Shown here: positions 25,882 through 33,856 of the stretch, piece by piece
How the letters are laid out: each line of letters begins with the position of its first letter
How positions within the stretch are numbered: the stretch's first letter is position 1
Source: Devosia rhizoryzae
GTDB lineage: Bacteria > Pseudomonadota > Alphaproteobacteria > Rhizobiales > Devosiaceae
DNA: 64,000 bases
Direction of reading: 5' to 3'
NCBI RefSeq assembly: GCF_016698665.1
Contig: NZ_CP068046.1
Span: 3,451,001-3,515,000, forward strand
Program-made: the position numbers and the translations under genes
The notes under the pieces: model-generated
What the model was told of the DNA's origin: nothing
Seen by the model: the letters and a program-made list of their open reading frames with translations, nothing else
Database searches by the model: none

Positions 25882-26502
25882 CTGCAATCCAAGATATTCG
25901 ACTCCATTCGCGTTCGTCCGCGCCGCGAAGAAAAGCCCGAACCGATCGACGTTGTTTGCGACTGGGAAGGGTGCGAAAAGGCCGGCGAGTACAAGGCACC
26001 AAAGGGTGTGCGCTCGGAAGGGCAGTATCACCATTTCTGCCTCGAGCATGTGCGGCACTACAACAAGGCGTTCAACTTCTTTGCCGGCATGAGCCAGGAA
26101 GAGCTGGACGAAGCGCTGCATTCGCCGCCCAAGACCGAGACCCGCTCGAGCTTTGGCACCGGCAGTGCCGAGGCGGCGCGGGCGGCTGCGCGGCAGGCGG
26201 CTCCTCGGCCAGGCGACAAGCATGGCGATCCGTTCGGGGTCTTTGCGCGCTATCGCTACCAGCAGAGCAAGCGGCCGGCGACGGAGCGGGTCAAGCCGCT
26301 CAACGAAAATGACCGTCGGGCGCTGGAGACACTGGGCTTTACCGCCCATGCCAAGTCGGACGACATCAAGACGGCCTATAAGAACCTGGTCAAGAAGCAC
26401 CATCCGGACGTCAATGGCGGCGATGCCTCGTCCGAGGAGCGTTTGCGGGCGGTGATTGCGGCCTATTCGCACCTCAAGAAGGTGGGCTTCGTGGTACGGT
26501 AG
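25882..26502 (+). CDS. J-domain protein upstream of cobS (CTG start proposed)
   Basis: A 206-residue DnaJ-like co-chaperone. The J domain is C-terminal (about residues 149-206), with KKHHPDVNGGD containing the HPD motif; the N-terminal part has a Cys/His set, CDWEGCEKAG and HFCLEHVRHYNKAF, that may bind zinc. The first canonical start in frame is GTG at 26008, but the frame is open from 25867 and the upstream residues SKIFDSIRVRPR are conserved in homologs. CTG at 25882, eight bases after AGGTG, is proposed. J-domain proteins recruit Hsp70; co-location with cobST suggests a role in chelatase assembly, not shown by sequence. Confidence 0.85.
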   Translation: MQSKIFDSIRVRPRREEKPEPIDVVCDWEGCEKAGEYKAPKGVRSEGQYHHFCLEHVRHYNKAFNFFAGMSQEELDEALHSPPKTETRSSFGTGSAEAARAAARQAAPRPGDKHGDPFGVFARYRYQQSKRPATERVKPLNENDRRALETLGFTAHAKSDDIKTAYKNLVKKHHPDVNGGDASSEERLRAVIAAYSHLKKVGFVVR

Positions 26503-26595
26503 CCATGCTGCCAAGCCCTACCCGCACCGCGCTAATGCTGCTATAGAGCCACCGCCTTCCCCTTAGATGACCCCTGAAAATCCAAGAGCATTCCG

Positions 26596-27579
26596 ATGAC
26601 CGAATTCACCAATCTGCCCGATACCGAATACAAGGCGCGGGATTTGTTCGGTATCGATACCGACATGGTGGTGAAGGGGTTCTCTGAAAACAACGGTCAC
26701 GTGCCGCCGGTCGACCCCGACTACCTGTTCGACCGCAACACGACCTTGGCGATCCTTGCCGGCTTTGCCTATAACCGCCGCGTCATGGTGCAGGGCTACC
26801 ATGGCACGGGCAAGTCGACCCATATCGAGCAGGTCGCTGCGCGGCTTAACTGGCCGCTAGTGCGCGTCAATCTCGATAGTCACGTTTCGCGCATCGATCT
26901 CGTGGGCAAGGATGCGATCGTCCTCAAGGACGGAAAGCAGATCACCGAATTCCGCGATGGCATCCTGCCCTGGGCCGTGCAGAACAACGTCGCGCTCGTC
27001 TTCGACGAATACGATGCCGGTCGTCCCGACGTGATGTTCGTGATCCAGCGCGTGCTGGAGCAATCGGGCCGGCTGACGCTCCTTGACCAGAACCGCGTCA
27101 TCGTTCCGCATCCGGCATTCCGGCTGTTCTCGACCACCAACACCATCGGTTTGGGCGATACGTCGGGCCTCTACCACGGCACCCAGCAGATCAACCAGGG
27201 CCAGATGGACCGCTGGTCGATCGTGACGACGCTGAACTACCTGCCGCATGAAAAGGAAGTCGGCATCGTCCTTGCCAAGAACAAGAGCTATGGCGCGACC
27301 GACAAGGGCAAGAAGCAGATTTCGAACATGGTGCGCCTGGCGGACCTCACGCGTTCGGCCTTCATCAATGGCGATATTTCGACCGTCATGTCGCCTCGCG
27401 GCGTCATCACCTGGGCGGAAAACGCGGTGATCTTCGGCGGCGATATCGGCTTTGCCTTCCGGCTGACCTTCCTCAACAAGTGCGACGAACTCGAACGCCC
27501 GGTGGTAGCGGAGTTCTACCAGCGCGTCTTCGGGGAAGACCTGCCGGAGAGCTCGGCCAACCTGGCCGTGATGGCTTAA
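26596..27579 (+). CDS. cobS: Cobaltochelatase subunit CobS
   Basis: A 327-residue AAA+ ATPase of the aerobic CobNST complex, which inserts cobalt into hydrogenobyrinic acid a,c-diamide. Walker A is GYHGTGKST at about residues 73-81, Walker [11 protein letters not shown] at about 134-143, and [12 protein letters not shown] the sensor-1 region. The start [21 protein letters not shown] is family-typical. A palindromic repeat and a 115-base gap separate it from cobT. CobN is not in the window. Confidence 0.96.
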   Translation: MTEFTNLPDTEYKARDLFGIDTDMVVKGFSENNGHVPPVDPDYLFDRNTTLAILAGFAYNRRVMVQGYHGTGKSTHIEQVAARLNWPLVRVNLDSHVSRIDLVGKDAIVLKDGKQITEFRDGILPWAVQNNVALVFDEYDAGRPDVMFVIQRVLEQSGRLTLLDQNRVIVPHPAFRLFSTTNTIGLGDTSGLYHGTQQINQGQMDRWSIVTTLNYLPHEKEVGIVLAKNKSYGATDKGKKQISNMVRLADLTRSAFINGDISTVMSPRGVITWAENAVIFGGDIGFAFRLTFLNKCDELERPVVAEFYQRVFGEDLPESSANLAVMA

Positions 27580-27586
27580 GCTGCGG

Positions 27587-27685
27587 CACGACCTCGCCCT
27601 TCGACAGGCTCAGGGTGAGGTCTACTGTGACATCTGCGATTTTTCCGTAGACCTCATGGTGAGCCTGTCGAACCACGAGGTCGTG
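27587..27685. repeat. Palindromic repeat (family 3) inside the cobS-cobT operon
   Basis: Long inverted arms: CACGACCTCG-CTTCGACAGGCTCA-TGAGGTCTAC against GTAGACCTCA-TGAGCCTGTCGAA-CGAGGTCGTG, with an AT-rich loop around 27627-27643. A relative with arm order exchanged occurs at 37306-37397. The palindrome would form a strong RNA hairpin between two cotranscribed genes. Confidence 0.88.
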
Positions 27686-27695
27686 GCTGGATATC

Positions 27696-29585
27696 ATGGC
27701 ACAACCACCGCGCAGCAAGCTTAATAAGCCCGATATGACCCAGGCCTTCAAATCGGCCATGGGGGCGACGGTGCGCGCCATTGGCGGGCAGAGCGAGCTC
27801 GAAGTGAGTTTTACCGCCGACCGGCCGCTGCTGACGTCGGATCGGGCACGGCTTGCCAACCTGCCGCGATTGCCGACGCGGCGCGACATCGCCATTGCCC
27901 GCGGGCAGGGCGACGCCATGGCCATGCGGCTTGCCAGCCACGATCCCGATAAGCACCGCAAGCGCGTTCCGATGGACCCGCAGGCGCGCGCCGCTTTCGA
28001 TGCGCTGGAACAGGCGCGGGTGGAATCGCTGGGCTGTATCCGCATGCCAGGCATGGGCGGCAACATCGCCGAAATGCTGGAAGATCGGCTGTTTCGCGCC
28101 AATTTTGCCGAGATCGACGCCAAGGACGATGCGCCCCTGGCCGAAGCGCTGGGCTTGATCCTGCGCGAAAAACTGGCGGGTGTGCCGGTGCCGCCATCGG
28201 GGCATGCGCTGGTTGATCTCTGGCGCAGCGAGATCGAGAACAAGGCAGGGACGTCGCTCGATACGCTTTTGACTGCCTACGAGGACCAGGAAGAGTTTTC
28301 CAAGGCGGCGCGCAAGGTGTTGCGTGATCTCAACCTCATGTCGGAATCCGACATGGCGGACCCGTCCGATAGTGACGAGGAAAACCAGGAAGAAAACCAG
28401 CCCGAACAGGGCGATGCCTCCGACCAGGCGCCTGAACAGGGCGAGGGCGAGAACGAGCAGGAAGATTCGCAGGACGACCAGCAGTCGGGCGAGTCGGAGG
28501 AAACCGGCGACGTCGAAGGCATGGAAGCCGACATGGCGGACTCGGACGAGGACGCCGAAGCGGAAGCCGGCGAAGACGCGCCCATGCCGCCGCCGGCCAA
28601 GGATGGCGGCACGCAGCTCACCAATCAGTTCAACTATAAGGTCTTTACCCAAAAATACGACGAGATCATCAAGGCGGCCGAGCTTTGTCCGCCCGATGAG
28701 CTCGACCAGTTGCGGGCGCTGCTCGACAAGCAGTTGGAAAACCTTGCCGGTGCCGTGGCGCGGCTGGCCAACAAGCTGCAGCGCCGGTTGATGGCTAAAC
28801 AGAACCGGAGCTGGCAGTTCGATCTCGAAGAAGGATTGCTGGACACGGCACGGTTGACCCGCGTGGTGACCGATCCGCTGCAGGCGCTTTCGTTCAAGGT
28901 CGAGAACGATACCGATTTCCGCGACACGGTCGTGACCTTGCTGATCGACAATTCCGGCTCGATGCGCGGGCGGCCGATCACCATCGCCGCGATCTGCGGG
29001 GATATCCTGGCGCGGACGCTGGAACGCTGCGGCGTCAAGGTCGAGATCCTAGGCTTTACCACGCGCGCCTGGAAGGGCGGCAAATCGCGGGAAGCCTGGC
29101 TTGAGGCCAACCGGCCGGCCAATCCCGGCCGCGTCAACGATATTCGCCACATCATCTACAAGGCGGCCGACGAGCCGTGGCGGCATGCGCGACGCAATCT
29201 GGGCCTTATGATGCGCGAGGGGCTGCTCAAGGAGAATATCGACGGCGAGGCGCTGGAATGGGCGCGCAAGCGGCTGATGGGACGGCCGGAACAGCGGCGC
29301 ATCCTGATGGTGATTTCGGACGGTGCGCCGGTCGATGACTCGACGCAATCGGTCAATGCCGGCAACTATCTCGAGGCGCATTTGCGGCAGGTGATCGAAG
29401 ACATCGAGACGCGTTCGCCGATCCAATTGGTGGCCGTGGGCATCGGGCACGACGTGACGCGCTATTACCGCCGCGCGGTGACCTTGCTCGATGCCGAAGA
29501 GCTGGGCGGTGCGCTGACCGATGAGCTTGCGGCGCTGTTCGACGAAGAATTGCCAGCCCAAACGCGACGGCGGTCGCGGGGATGA
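27696..29585 (+). CDS. cobT: Cobaltochelatase subunit CobT
   Basis: A 629-residue subunit of the CobNST chelatase. The N-terminal helical domain is followed by a very acidic, low-complexity linker (about residues 213-305, rich in Glu, Asp and Gln) and a C-terminal von Willebrand A domain with the MIDAS motif [11 protein letters not shown] at about 414-424. The MIDAS binds Mg and contacts CobS in the ring complex. Its stop overlaps the start of the next gene (ATGA). The ribosome site region partly lies in the repeat arm. Confidence 0.96.
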   Translation: MAQPPRSKLNKPDMTQAFKSAMGATVRAIGGQSELEVSFTADRPLLTSDRARLANLPRLPTRRDIAIARGQGDAMAMRLASHDPDKHRKRVPMDPQARAAFDALEQARVESLGCIRMPGMGGNIAEMLEDRLFRANFAEIDAKDDAPLAEALGLILREKLAGVPVPPSGHALVDLWRSEIENKAGTSLDTLLTAYEDQEEFSKAARKVLRDLNLMSESDMADPSDSDEENQEENQPEQGDASDQAPEQGEGENEQEDSQDDQQSGESEETGDVEGMEADMADSDEDAEAEAGEDAPMPPPAKDGGTQLTNQFNYKVFTQKYDEIIKAAELCPPDELDQLRALLDKQLENLAGAVARLANKLQRRLMAKQNRSWQFDLEEGLLDTARLTRVVTDPLQALSFKVENDTDFRDTVVTLLIDNSGSMRGRPITIAAICGDILARTLERCGVKVEILGFTTRAWKGGKSREAWLEANRPANPGRVNDIRHIIYKAADEPWRHARRNLGLMMREGLLKENIDGEALEWARKRLMGRPEQRRILMVISDGAPVDDSTQSVNAGNYLEAHLRQVIEDIETRSPIQLVAVGIGHDVTRYYRRAVTLLDAEELGGALTDELAALFDEELPAQTRRRSRG

Positions 29586-30586
29586 TGGTGCGGGCCGTTT
29601 CTGCCCTTGCATTGTTGCTTTTGGTCCAGCCGGCCATGGCGGTGGATGCGACGGTCAGTGCGGCGCCGGTCACGCGCTTCAAGGGTGCGGCTCTCGACCA
29701 GCCCGTGGACGGGCTGATCTTTCGCGGCGGCATTACGCTGCAAAGTCCGGACGATACGTTCGGCGGGCTGTCGAGCGTCACCCAGACCGGGGCAGAGCAG
29801 CGGGTTTCCTTTGTCACCGACCGCGGGCAGTTCGTCAGCGGGCAACTGGCCTATGACGAGGCCGACCGGCTGTTCGGATTTATCGGCGTCCAGATCGAGC
29901 CGCTGCAGAATTCCAAGGGCGCGGTGCTGCCGCGGCAGTATGCGCGCGATGCCGAGGGCATGGATACGATCTGGCGCGACGGTGTGCCCTATGCGGTGCG
30001 GGTCGCCTTCGAGCACCTGACGCGGGTGGCAGATTTTTTGATCACCGAAGGGCGGCCGGGCGGGCCGGCGCGCGAAATACCGATACCCGACTGGCTAAGC
30101 GATTTGCGCACCAACGAGTCGCTGGAATCGCTCTGCGTTGCGCCGCCGGCCTCGCCGGTTGCGGGCTCGACTGTTTTGATCGCCGAGTCCGCCGTGGACG
30201 AAAACGGCAACCATCGCGGCGAGCTTTTGGGCGTCAACGACAAGGGGCCGATCGGCTATGTCAACTCGCCGGTGGTCAATCCGACCGATTGCGCCTTTCT
30301 GCCCAATGGCGACCTCCTGGTGCTCGAGCGCGGCATTTCGATCTTTGCCTTTGTCATGAACCTGCGCCGCGTGCCGGCCGCCGAGGTGCGGCCGGGCAAT
30401 ATTATGGAAGGCGAATTGCTGCTGTCGGCCCAGGGCGGGGAGGTCGACAACATGGAATCGCTGATGGTGCATGTGACGCCCGGCGGCGAGACGCGCATAC
30501 TCATGGGCTCGGACAACAATTTCAACGACTGGCAGCGAACCATGCTGCTGGAGTTTGCCCTGCCCGAGACGGCCCCATTGCAGTGA
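29582..30586 (+). CDS. Esterase-like activity of phytase family protein (exported)
   Basis: A 334-residue protein with a signal peptide (residues 1-20, [11 protein letters not shown]). The rest is a beta-propeller-like fold of the phytase-like esterase family: [20 protein letters not shown] at the start, [18 protein letters not shown] and [16 protein letters not shown], and [18 protein letters not shown] at the end, where SDNNFN is a usual signature. Family proteins carry phytase-like or esterase activity, poorly characterised. It overlaps the cobT stop by four bases, so it is translationally coupled to a cytosolic chelatase gene. Confidence 0.85.
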   Translation: MMVRAVSALALLLLVQPAMAVDATVSAAPVTRFKGAALDQPVDGLIFRGGITLQSPDDTFGGLSSVTQTGAEQRVSFVTDRGQFVSGQLAYDEADRLFGFIGVQIEPLQNSKGAVLPRQYARDAEGMDTIWRDGVPYAVRVAFEHLTRVADFLITEGRPGGPAREIPIPDWLSDLRTNESLESLCVAPPASPVAGSTVLIAESAVDENGNHRGELLGVNDKGPIGYVNSPVVNPTDCAFLPNGDLLVLERGISIFAFVMNLRRVPAAEVRPGNIMEGELLLSAQGGEVDNMESLMVHVTPGGETRILMGSDNNFNDWQRTMLLEFALPETAPLQ

Positions 30587-30589
30587 GGA

Positions 30590-30692
30590 CGGCCTGCGAG
30601 GGCAGGGGTCCTGCGCTTCCGGTGCTCACGTACTGAATGTACGCTCCGCTCCGGTTCTCGGACACCAGCCCTCTCGGCTCATCCTGACTGCA
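30590..30692. repeat. Palindromic repeat (family 4)
   Basis: Contains TGCGCTTCCGGTGCTCACGT and ACGCTCCGCTCCGGTTCTCG around a core of CGTACTGAATGTACG, with flanking inverted pieces (GAGGGC...GCCCTC). A relative lies at 43162-43277. It fills the gap between the esterase gene and the convergent transporter gene. Confidence 0.75.
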
Positions 30693-30709
30693 ATCTGACC
30701 ATCTCGTCT

Positions 30710-31345
30710 TTAGGCCGGATTCGGCATCCGCCGGATGAAAAGGTCTCGAATGGTCTTGTAGGGCGCGAGCAGGGCCAGGGCCATGATAAGCTTGACCAGG
30801 AAATCGCCCAGCGCCAGCGACTGCCAGAGCTCGACTTCCGGGCCGATGCCGAGCAGCGGGGCCGGGAAGGCGAGGGACGAGTCTTCCATGCCGAAGAAGC
30901 GGTCGATGCCGGCAAAGGCGGGCGCCATGGCCAGGGTGAAAAAGATCACGGTGTCGAGGGCCGAACTCACCAGCGAGGAAAACATCGGCGCATGCCACCA
31001 GGCGCCATTGCGCAGACGGTGGAAGATCGAAACGTCCAAGAGCTGAGCGACCAGGAAAGCCGCGCCAGAGGCAATGGCGATGCGCGGGGTCGCGAGCCAG
31101 ATCGACAGCAGTACTGCGACGGCAAAGCCGGCGACCACGACGAGGCGCGTTTTTTGTGGACCAAAGGCGCGGTTGGTGAGGTCGGTGACGAGGAAGGCCA
31201 CCGGATAGGTGAAGGCGCCCCAGGTGAGGATATCACCGAGGTTGACGCTGCCCAGGGTGAACTGGACCGGAAACTGAACGAGGACATTGGAGGCGGCAAC
31301 GGTGGCCACCATGGCGGCCACGGCCACCAGGAAACGAGACAGCAT
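30710..31345 (-). CDS. Queuosine precursor transporter (YhhQ/VUT family)
   Basis: A 211-residue membrane protein with about six helices. The ECF-like VUT family signatures are visible: AASNVLVQFPVQF, LTWGAFTYPVAFLVTDLTNRAFG and GAAFLVAQLLDVSIFHRLRN. It imports preQ0/preQ1, precursors of the modified nucleoside queuosine. ATG at 31345 starts MLSRFLVAVA; the extension to 31378 encodes non-conserved residues. The window also carries gluQRS, which acts on queuosine tRNA. Confidence 0.9.
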   Translation of the reverse strand: MLSRFLVAVAAMVATVAASNVLVQFPVQFTLGSVNLGDILTWGAFTYPVAFLVTDLTNRAFGPQKTRLVVVAGFAVAVLLSIWLATPRIAIASGAAFLVAQLLDVSIFHRLRNGAWWHAPMFSSLVSSALDTVIFFTLAMAPAFAGIDRFFGMEDSSLAFPAPLLGIGPEVELWQSLALGDFLVKLIMALALLAPYKTIRDLFIRRMPNPA

Positions 31346-31409
31346 GGGACTGTTCTTTCTGCAGGCCGCAGCCGGCATGAGACCGATGCGGCGTTATAAT
31401 TTCAAGGTC

Positions 31410-31493
31410 GTCACCCTCGGGCTCGACCCCAGGGCGTTGTACTTCACCGGCGTCCGAAAAGTATAGAGCCCTCGGGTCAAGCCCGAGGGTGAC
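31410..31493. repeat. Palindromic repeat (family 5)
   Basis: Left arm GTCACCCTCGGGCT, GACCC, AGGGC; right arm GCCCT, GGGTC, AGCCCGAGGGTGAC, with an internal spacer around 31436-31466. Sits between the transporter gene start and the rpmB terminator. No other copy was seen in this window. Confidence 0.8.
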
Positions 31494-31520
31494 GGACAGT
31501 AAGGGGGGTGGACCAAATAA

Positions 31521-31552
31521 AAACCGCGTGGCAGTTGGCTACCACGCGGTTC
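31521..31552 (-). terminator. Intrinsic terminator of rpmB
   Basis: Stem of 10 bp, AACCGCGTGG (31522-31531) with CCACGCGGTT (31542-31551). On the minus strand it is followed by a T-rich run (GGTTTTTATTT), so it ends rpmB transcripts. Confidence 0.88.
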
Positions 31553-31574
31553 AAAACTTGGGAGAGACGGTCGC

Positions 31575-31865
31575 TTAGGCGTTGGCAGCCAGAGCTGCGC
31601 GGACTTCCTTCTTGATGCCGAGAGCCAGGGGGCTCAGATCGGCGTCGTCCTGCTTGACGAGGAAGGCATCGAGGCCACCGCGGTGCTCGACCGAGCGCAG
31701 GGCTGCAGCGGAAATGCGCAGCTTGACCGGGCGCTGCAGCGCTTCGGACTGAAGCGTCACATTGATGAGGTTCGGGAGAAACCGACGACGGTGACGGTTG
31801 AGAGCGTGCGAAACGGTGTTGCCCACCATAACGCCCTTGCCGGTAAGTTCGCAGCGACGTGCCAT
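31575..31865 (-). CDS. rpmB: 50S ribosomal protein L28
   Basis: A 96-residue ribosomal protein. It begins [24 protein letters not shown], the usual L28 start, with KTRRRFLPN-type ([14 protein letters not shown]) in the middle and [21 protein letters not shown] near the end. It is a single-gene transcript with a strong hairpin terminator. It is divergent from the exported DUF3108 gene. Confidence 0.97.
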   Translation of the reverse strand: MARRCELTGKGVMVGNTVSHALNRHRRRFLPNLINVTLQSEALQRPVKLRISAAALRSVEHRGGLDAFLVKQDDADLSPLALGIKKEVRAALAANA

Positions 31866-32076
31866 TCTTGTGAATTCCTGTTTGTGTAAAGGTCCTTCGT
31901 GGCAGGCGAACCCGCACGGGCCTCGATTGTGGTGAAATCTCGCGGGTCTTTAGGGGAAAGGGGCGCTGGCGTCAACCCGGAGCCGGGCTCAAACGGCTGC
32001 GAGCGCCTTGCGTGGCGGCGGAGGGGGCGGCACTTTGAGCTTTAACCCTGATTCGTATTCGAAGCCGAGATAGACC

Positions 32077-32859
32077 GTGATCCGTTCCGCGCTCCTTGCC
32101 TTTTCCCTTGCCACGCCCCTGCTCGCGGCGCCAGTCCAGGCCGCGCCGGTTGATGCCAAGGTCTCCTATGTGGTGACGGTGGGCGGGATCAATGTGGCGC
32201 TGGTGGATGTCGACTTCGACGATGACGGGCAGCGTTATGCCTTCGACGTCAAGGCGCGGGTGACGGGACTGGGCTCGGTCGTGGCCAGCGGCACGGCAAC
32301 GGCCAATATCAGCGGTACTTCGGGCGGATCGAGCCTCCAGTCGGAGCGCTTCCAGCTCGAGACGCGGGCCAATGGGGAAGTGTTCAATGTCGATGTCGGC
32401 TTTTCGGGCCGCGATGTGGGTTCGTTTACCGTCAATCCGCCGGTGCTCGATGGCTATGACCGGGTGCCGCTCGAGCGCGGGCACCTGACCAATGTCGGCG
32501 ATTTCCTCTCCGCCTTCGTGCTCAAGGGGGCGGCGCTCGATCGTTCTCTTTGCGATCAGAACTTCCGCATCTTTACCGGTGTCGAGCGCTTCAACATCGC
32601 CATGAGTTTTCTCGACAATGACGAAGCCACCTCGCCGCGTACCGGCTACCAGGGCCCGCTTGTCGCCTGCTCGGTGGATTACCAGCCGGTGTCTGGACAT
32701 TTCGAGAGCTCGGAGATGACCAGCTATCTGGCCGACACCAGCCGCATCATCGCCTGGTATGCGCCGCTCGGCGCCTCCGGCTATTTCGTGCCCTATCGCG
32801 TCATTATCGGCACCTCGATGGGCGACATGTCCATGGTTCTGACCAGCGCCCGCAGCTGA
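32077..32859 (+). CDS. DUF3108 domain-containing exported protein
   Basis: A 260-residue protein with a signal peptide (residues 1-23, FSLATPLLAAPVQA). The remainder is strand-rich and belongs to the DUF3108 family: VSYVVTVGGINVALVDVDF in the first part, VPLERGHLTNVGDFLSAF and CDQNFRIFTGVERFN, with FVPYRVIIGTSMGDMSM near the end. The family's function is unknown. It ends with a hairpin terminator. Probably periplasmic. Confidence 0.88.
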   Translation: MIRSALLAFSLATPLLAAPVQAAPVDAKVSYVVTVGGINVALVDVDFDDDGQRYAFDVKARVTGLGSVVASGTATANISGTSGGSSLQSERFQLETRANGEVFNVDVGFSGRDVGSFTVNPPVLDGYDRVPLERGHLTNVGDFLSAFVLKGAALDRSLCDQNFRIFTGVERFNIAMSFLDNDEATSPRTGYQGPLVACSVDYQPVSGHFESSEMTSYLADTSRIIAWYAPLGASGYFVPYRVIIGTSMGDMSMVLTSARS

Positions 32860-32926
32860 GGGCTAAGTCCCGGAACGGGACGGTCAACGGGTTTATCGAT
32901 AATTTTGGCGGGTGAAGTGCCTGCAG

Positions 32927-32966
32927 AAGCGCCCGAGCCCGGTTAACGGCGTGGGCGCTTTTTTGT
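32927..32966 (+). terminator. Intrinsic terminator after DUF3108 gene
   Basis: AAGCGCCC (32927-32934) pairs with GGGCGCTT (32953-32960), with inner CCCGGTTAACGG, followed by TTTTTTG. Confidence 0.8.
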
Positions 32967-33097
32967 TTTTGGCGGTAGGGGATTGGGAGGGAAGGGCTCG
33001 AGCGACGCGAAATTTACTGCTTGTTCATTGAGGTGAACGGATTTGCGGGGTGTTCTCTGCGCGCTTAGGCCCTTTAGGGTCCCTGCGTCTTATCCAG

Positions 33098-33184
33098 CCA
33101 CCATCACTTGTGGAGAACAAAGCGGCACGGCAGGCCGATCCGCGATTCTGTCCCTGTTCGTTCTCAGTTTGCCCCAAGCGTTAA
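33098..33184. repeat. Duplicated structured element, copy A
   Basis: CCACCAT at 33098, then GAGAACAAAGC (33113-33123), CGATTC (33143-33148), and GTTCGTTCTC ending at 33165, and GTTAA at 33180-33184. Left GAGAAC pairs with right GTTCTC over a 53-base span. Copy B at 33676-33762 keeps the same spacing of all these blocks. Confidence 0.7.
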
Positions 33185-33233
33185 GAAGCAGGCGCTTCGA
33201 TGGGAGAATGTGTTCCAGAACAGGAGCATGAAG

Positions 33234-33418
33234 GCACCCCCTTCCGAGCGTCGCTAAGGTGCTGCGCACCTAAGCTTTGCTTGCCTTCCCCTCTGAGGGG
33301 GAAGGTAGGGCCGGTGGGATTGGCTGGAGAGTGCCACACCCACCGTGTTCACCCTCCCCCTTGAGGGGAGGGTAGCGTAGCTTGGCCGCAGGCTTAGCGT
33401 AGCTAGGGAGGGGGTGCT
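33234..33418. repeat. Palindromic repeat (family 6)
   Basis: Starts GCACCCCCTTCC and ends GGAGGGGGTGC; inside are paired arms TTCCCCTCTGAGGGGGAAGG and CCTCCCCCTTGAGGGGAGGG, each a hairpin. Relatives with the same inner arms are at 38853-39020, 47638-47743 (degraded) and 56198-56368. Confidence 0.8.
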
Positions 33419-33675
33419 TGCGATGATGGGGCCTGTCCCATTGCGGCACGTCAATCAGGTTTATTCTCAATTCAGCAGGCTGAACGCGAGGATTTGTGCC
33501 GGCCTGCGGATGAAGGCTCGAAAAAAGCGGTGAGCTTGGCTGTTAACGATCTCTCCACCTTTGGCCTTCTGAAGCCAAAATTTACCGGTCTTCAACACTG
33601 TTGAACGCAGTTTCTGGGCTGGTGGGCCCGCGCCATGGAGCCGGGTGGTGTGCTTGTGGCATTAGACATTTCCTC

Positions 33676-33762
33676 CCACCATATCTCGTAGGGAACAAAG
33701 CCGCATTGGGTGATTCTCGCCGATTCGATGCCGGTTCGTTCCCATCTCGTTCCGGCGGTTAA
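33676..33762. repeat. Duplicated structured element, copy B
   Basis: CCACCAT (33676-33682), GGGAACAAAGC (33691-33701), CGATTC (33721-33726), GGTTCGTTCCC (33733-33743), GTTAA (33758-33762). Same spacing as copy A. The second base pair of the stem is G-C here and A-T in copy A, a compensatory change. It ends about 95 bases before the helicase start. Confidence 0.7.
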
Positions 33763-33856
33763 TGGCGGGGAGCAAGCGTGGCAACTTTGTCCCTTTGCGG
33801 GACATTGCGCTGGCGGTACTCGCAAGTGGCGCATGGACCGCTTACATAGGGGCGCA

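Larger units (their letters stand above)
32860..33856. other. About 1 kb non-coding region before the SUV3-like helicase
   Basis: No gene can be supported here. It holds a terminator (32927-32966), a palindromic repeat (33234-33418), and two copies of an 87-bp element (33098-33184 and 33676-33762). A short open frame at 33043-33231 overlaps the first element and lacks codon usage like its neighbours. The length is unusual for this compact genome segment. Confidence 0.7.

Noticed and set aside
31346..31409. preQ1 riboswitch upstream of the queuosine precursor transporter
   Set aside because: No preQ1-type hairpin and A-rich tail could be seen in the leader; only a weak TATAAT-like stretch.
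33043..33231. A 62-residue open frame in the gap before the helicase
   Set aside because: Overlaps the first duplicated element, has no ribosome site and no family; more likely non-coding.
33738..33752. GTTC-N7-GTTC, an apparent LexA box in front of the helicase
   Set aside because: Eight fixed bases are expected about twice by chance in 64 kb on two strands; copy A of the element does not keep it, and the spacer is not T-rich as in known boxes.
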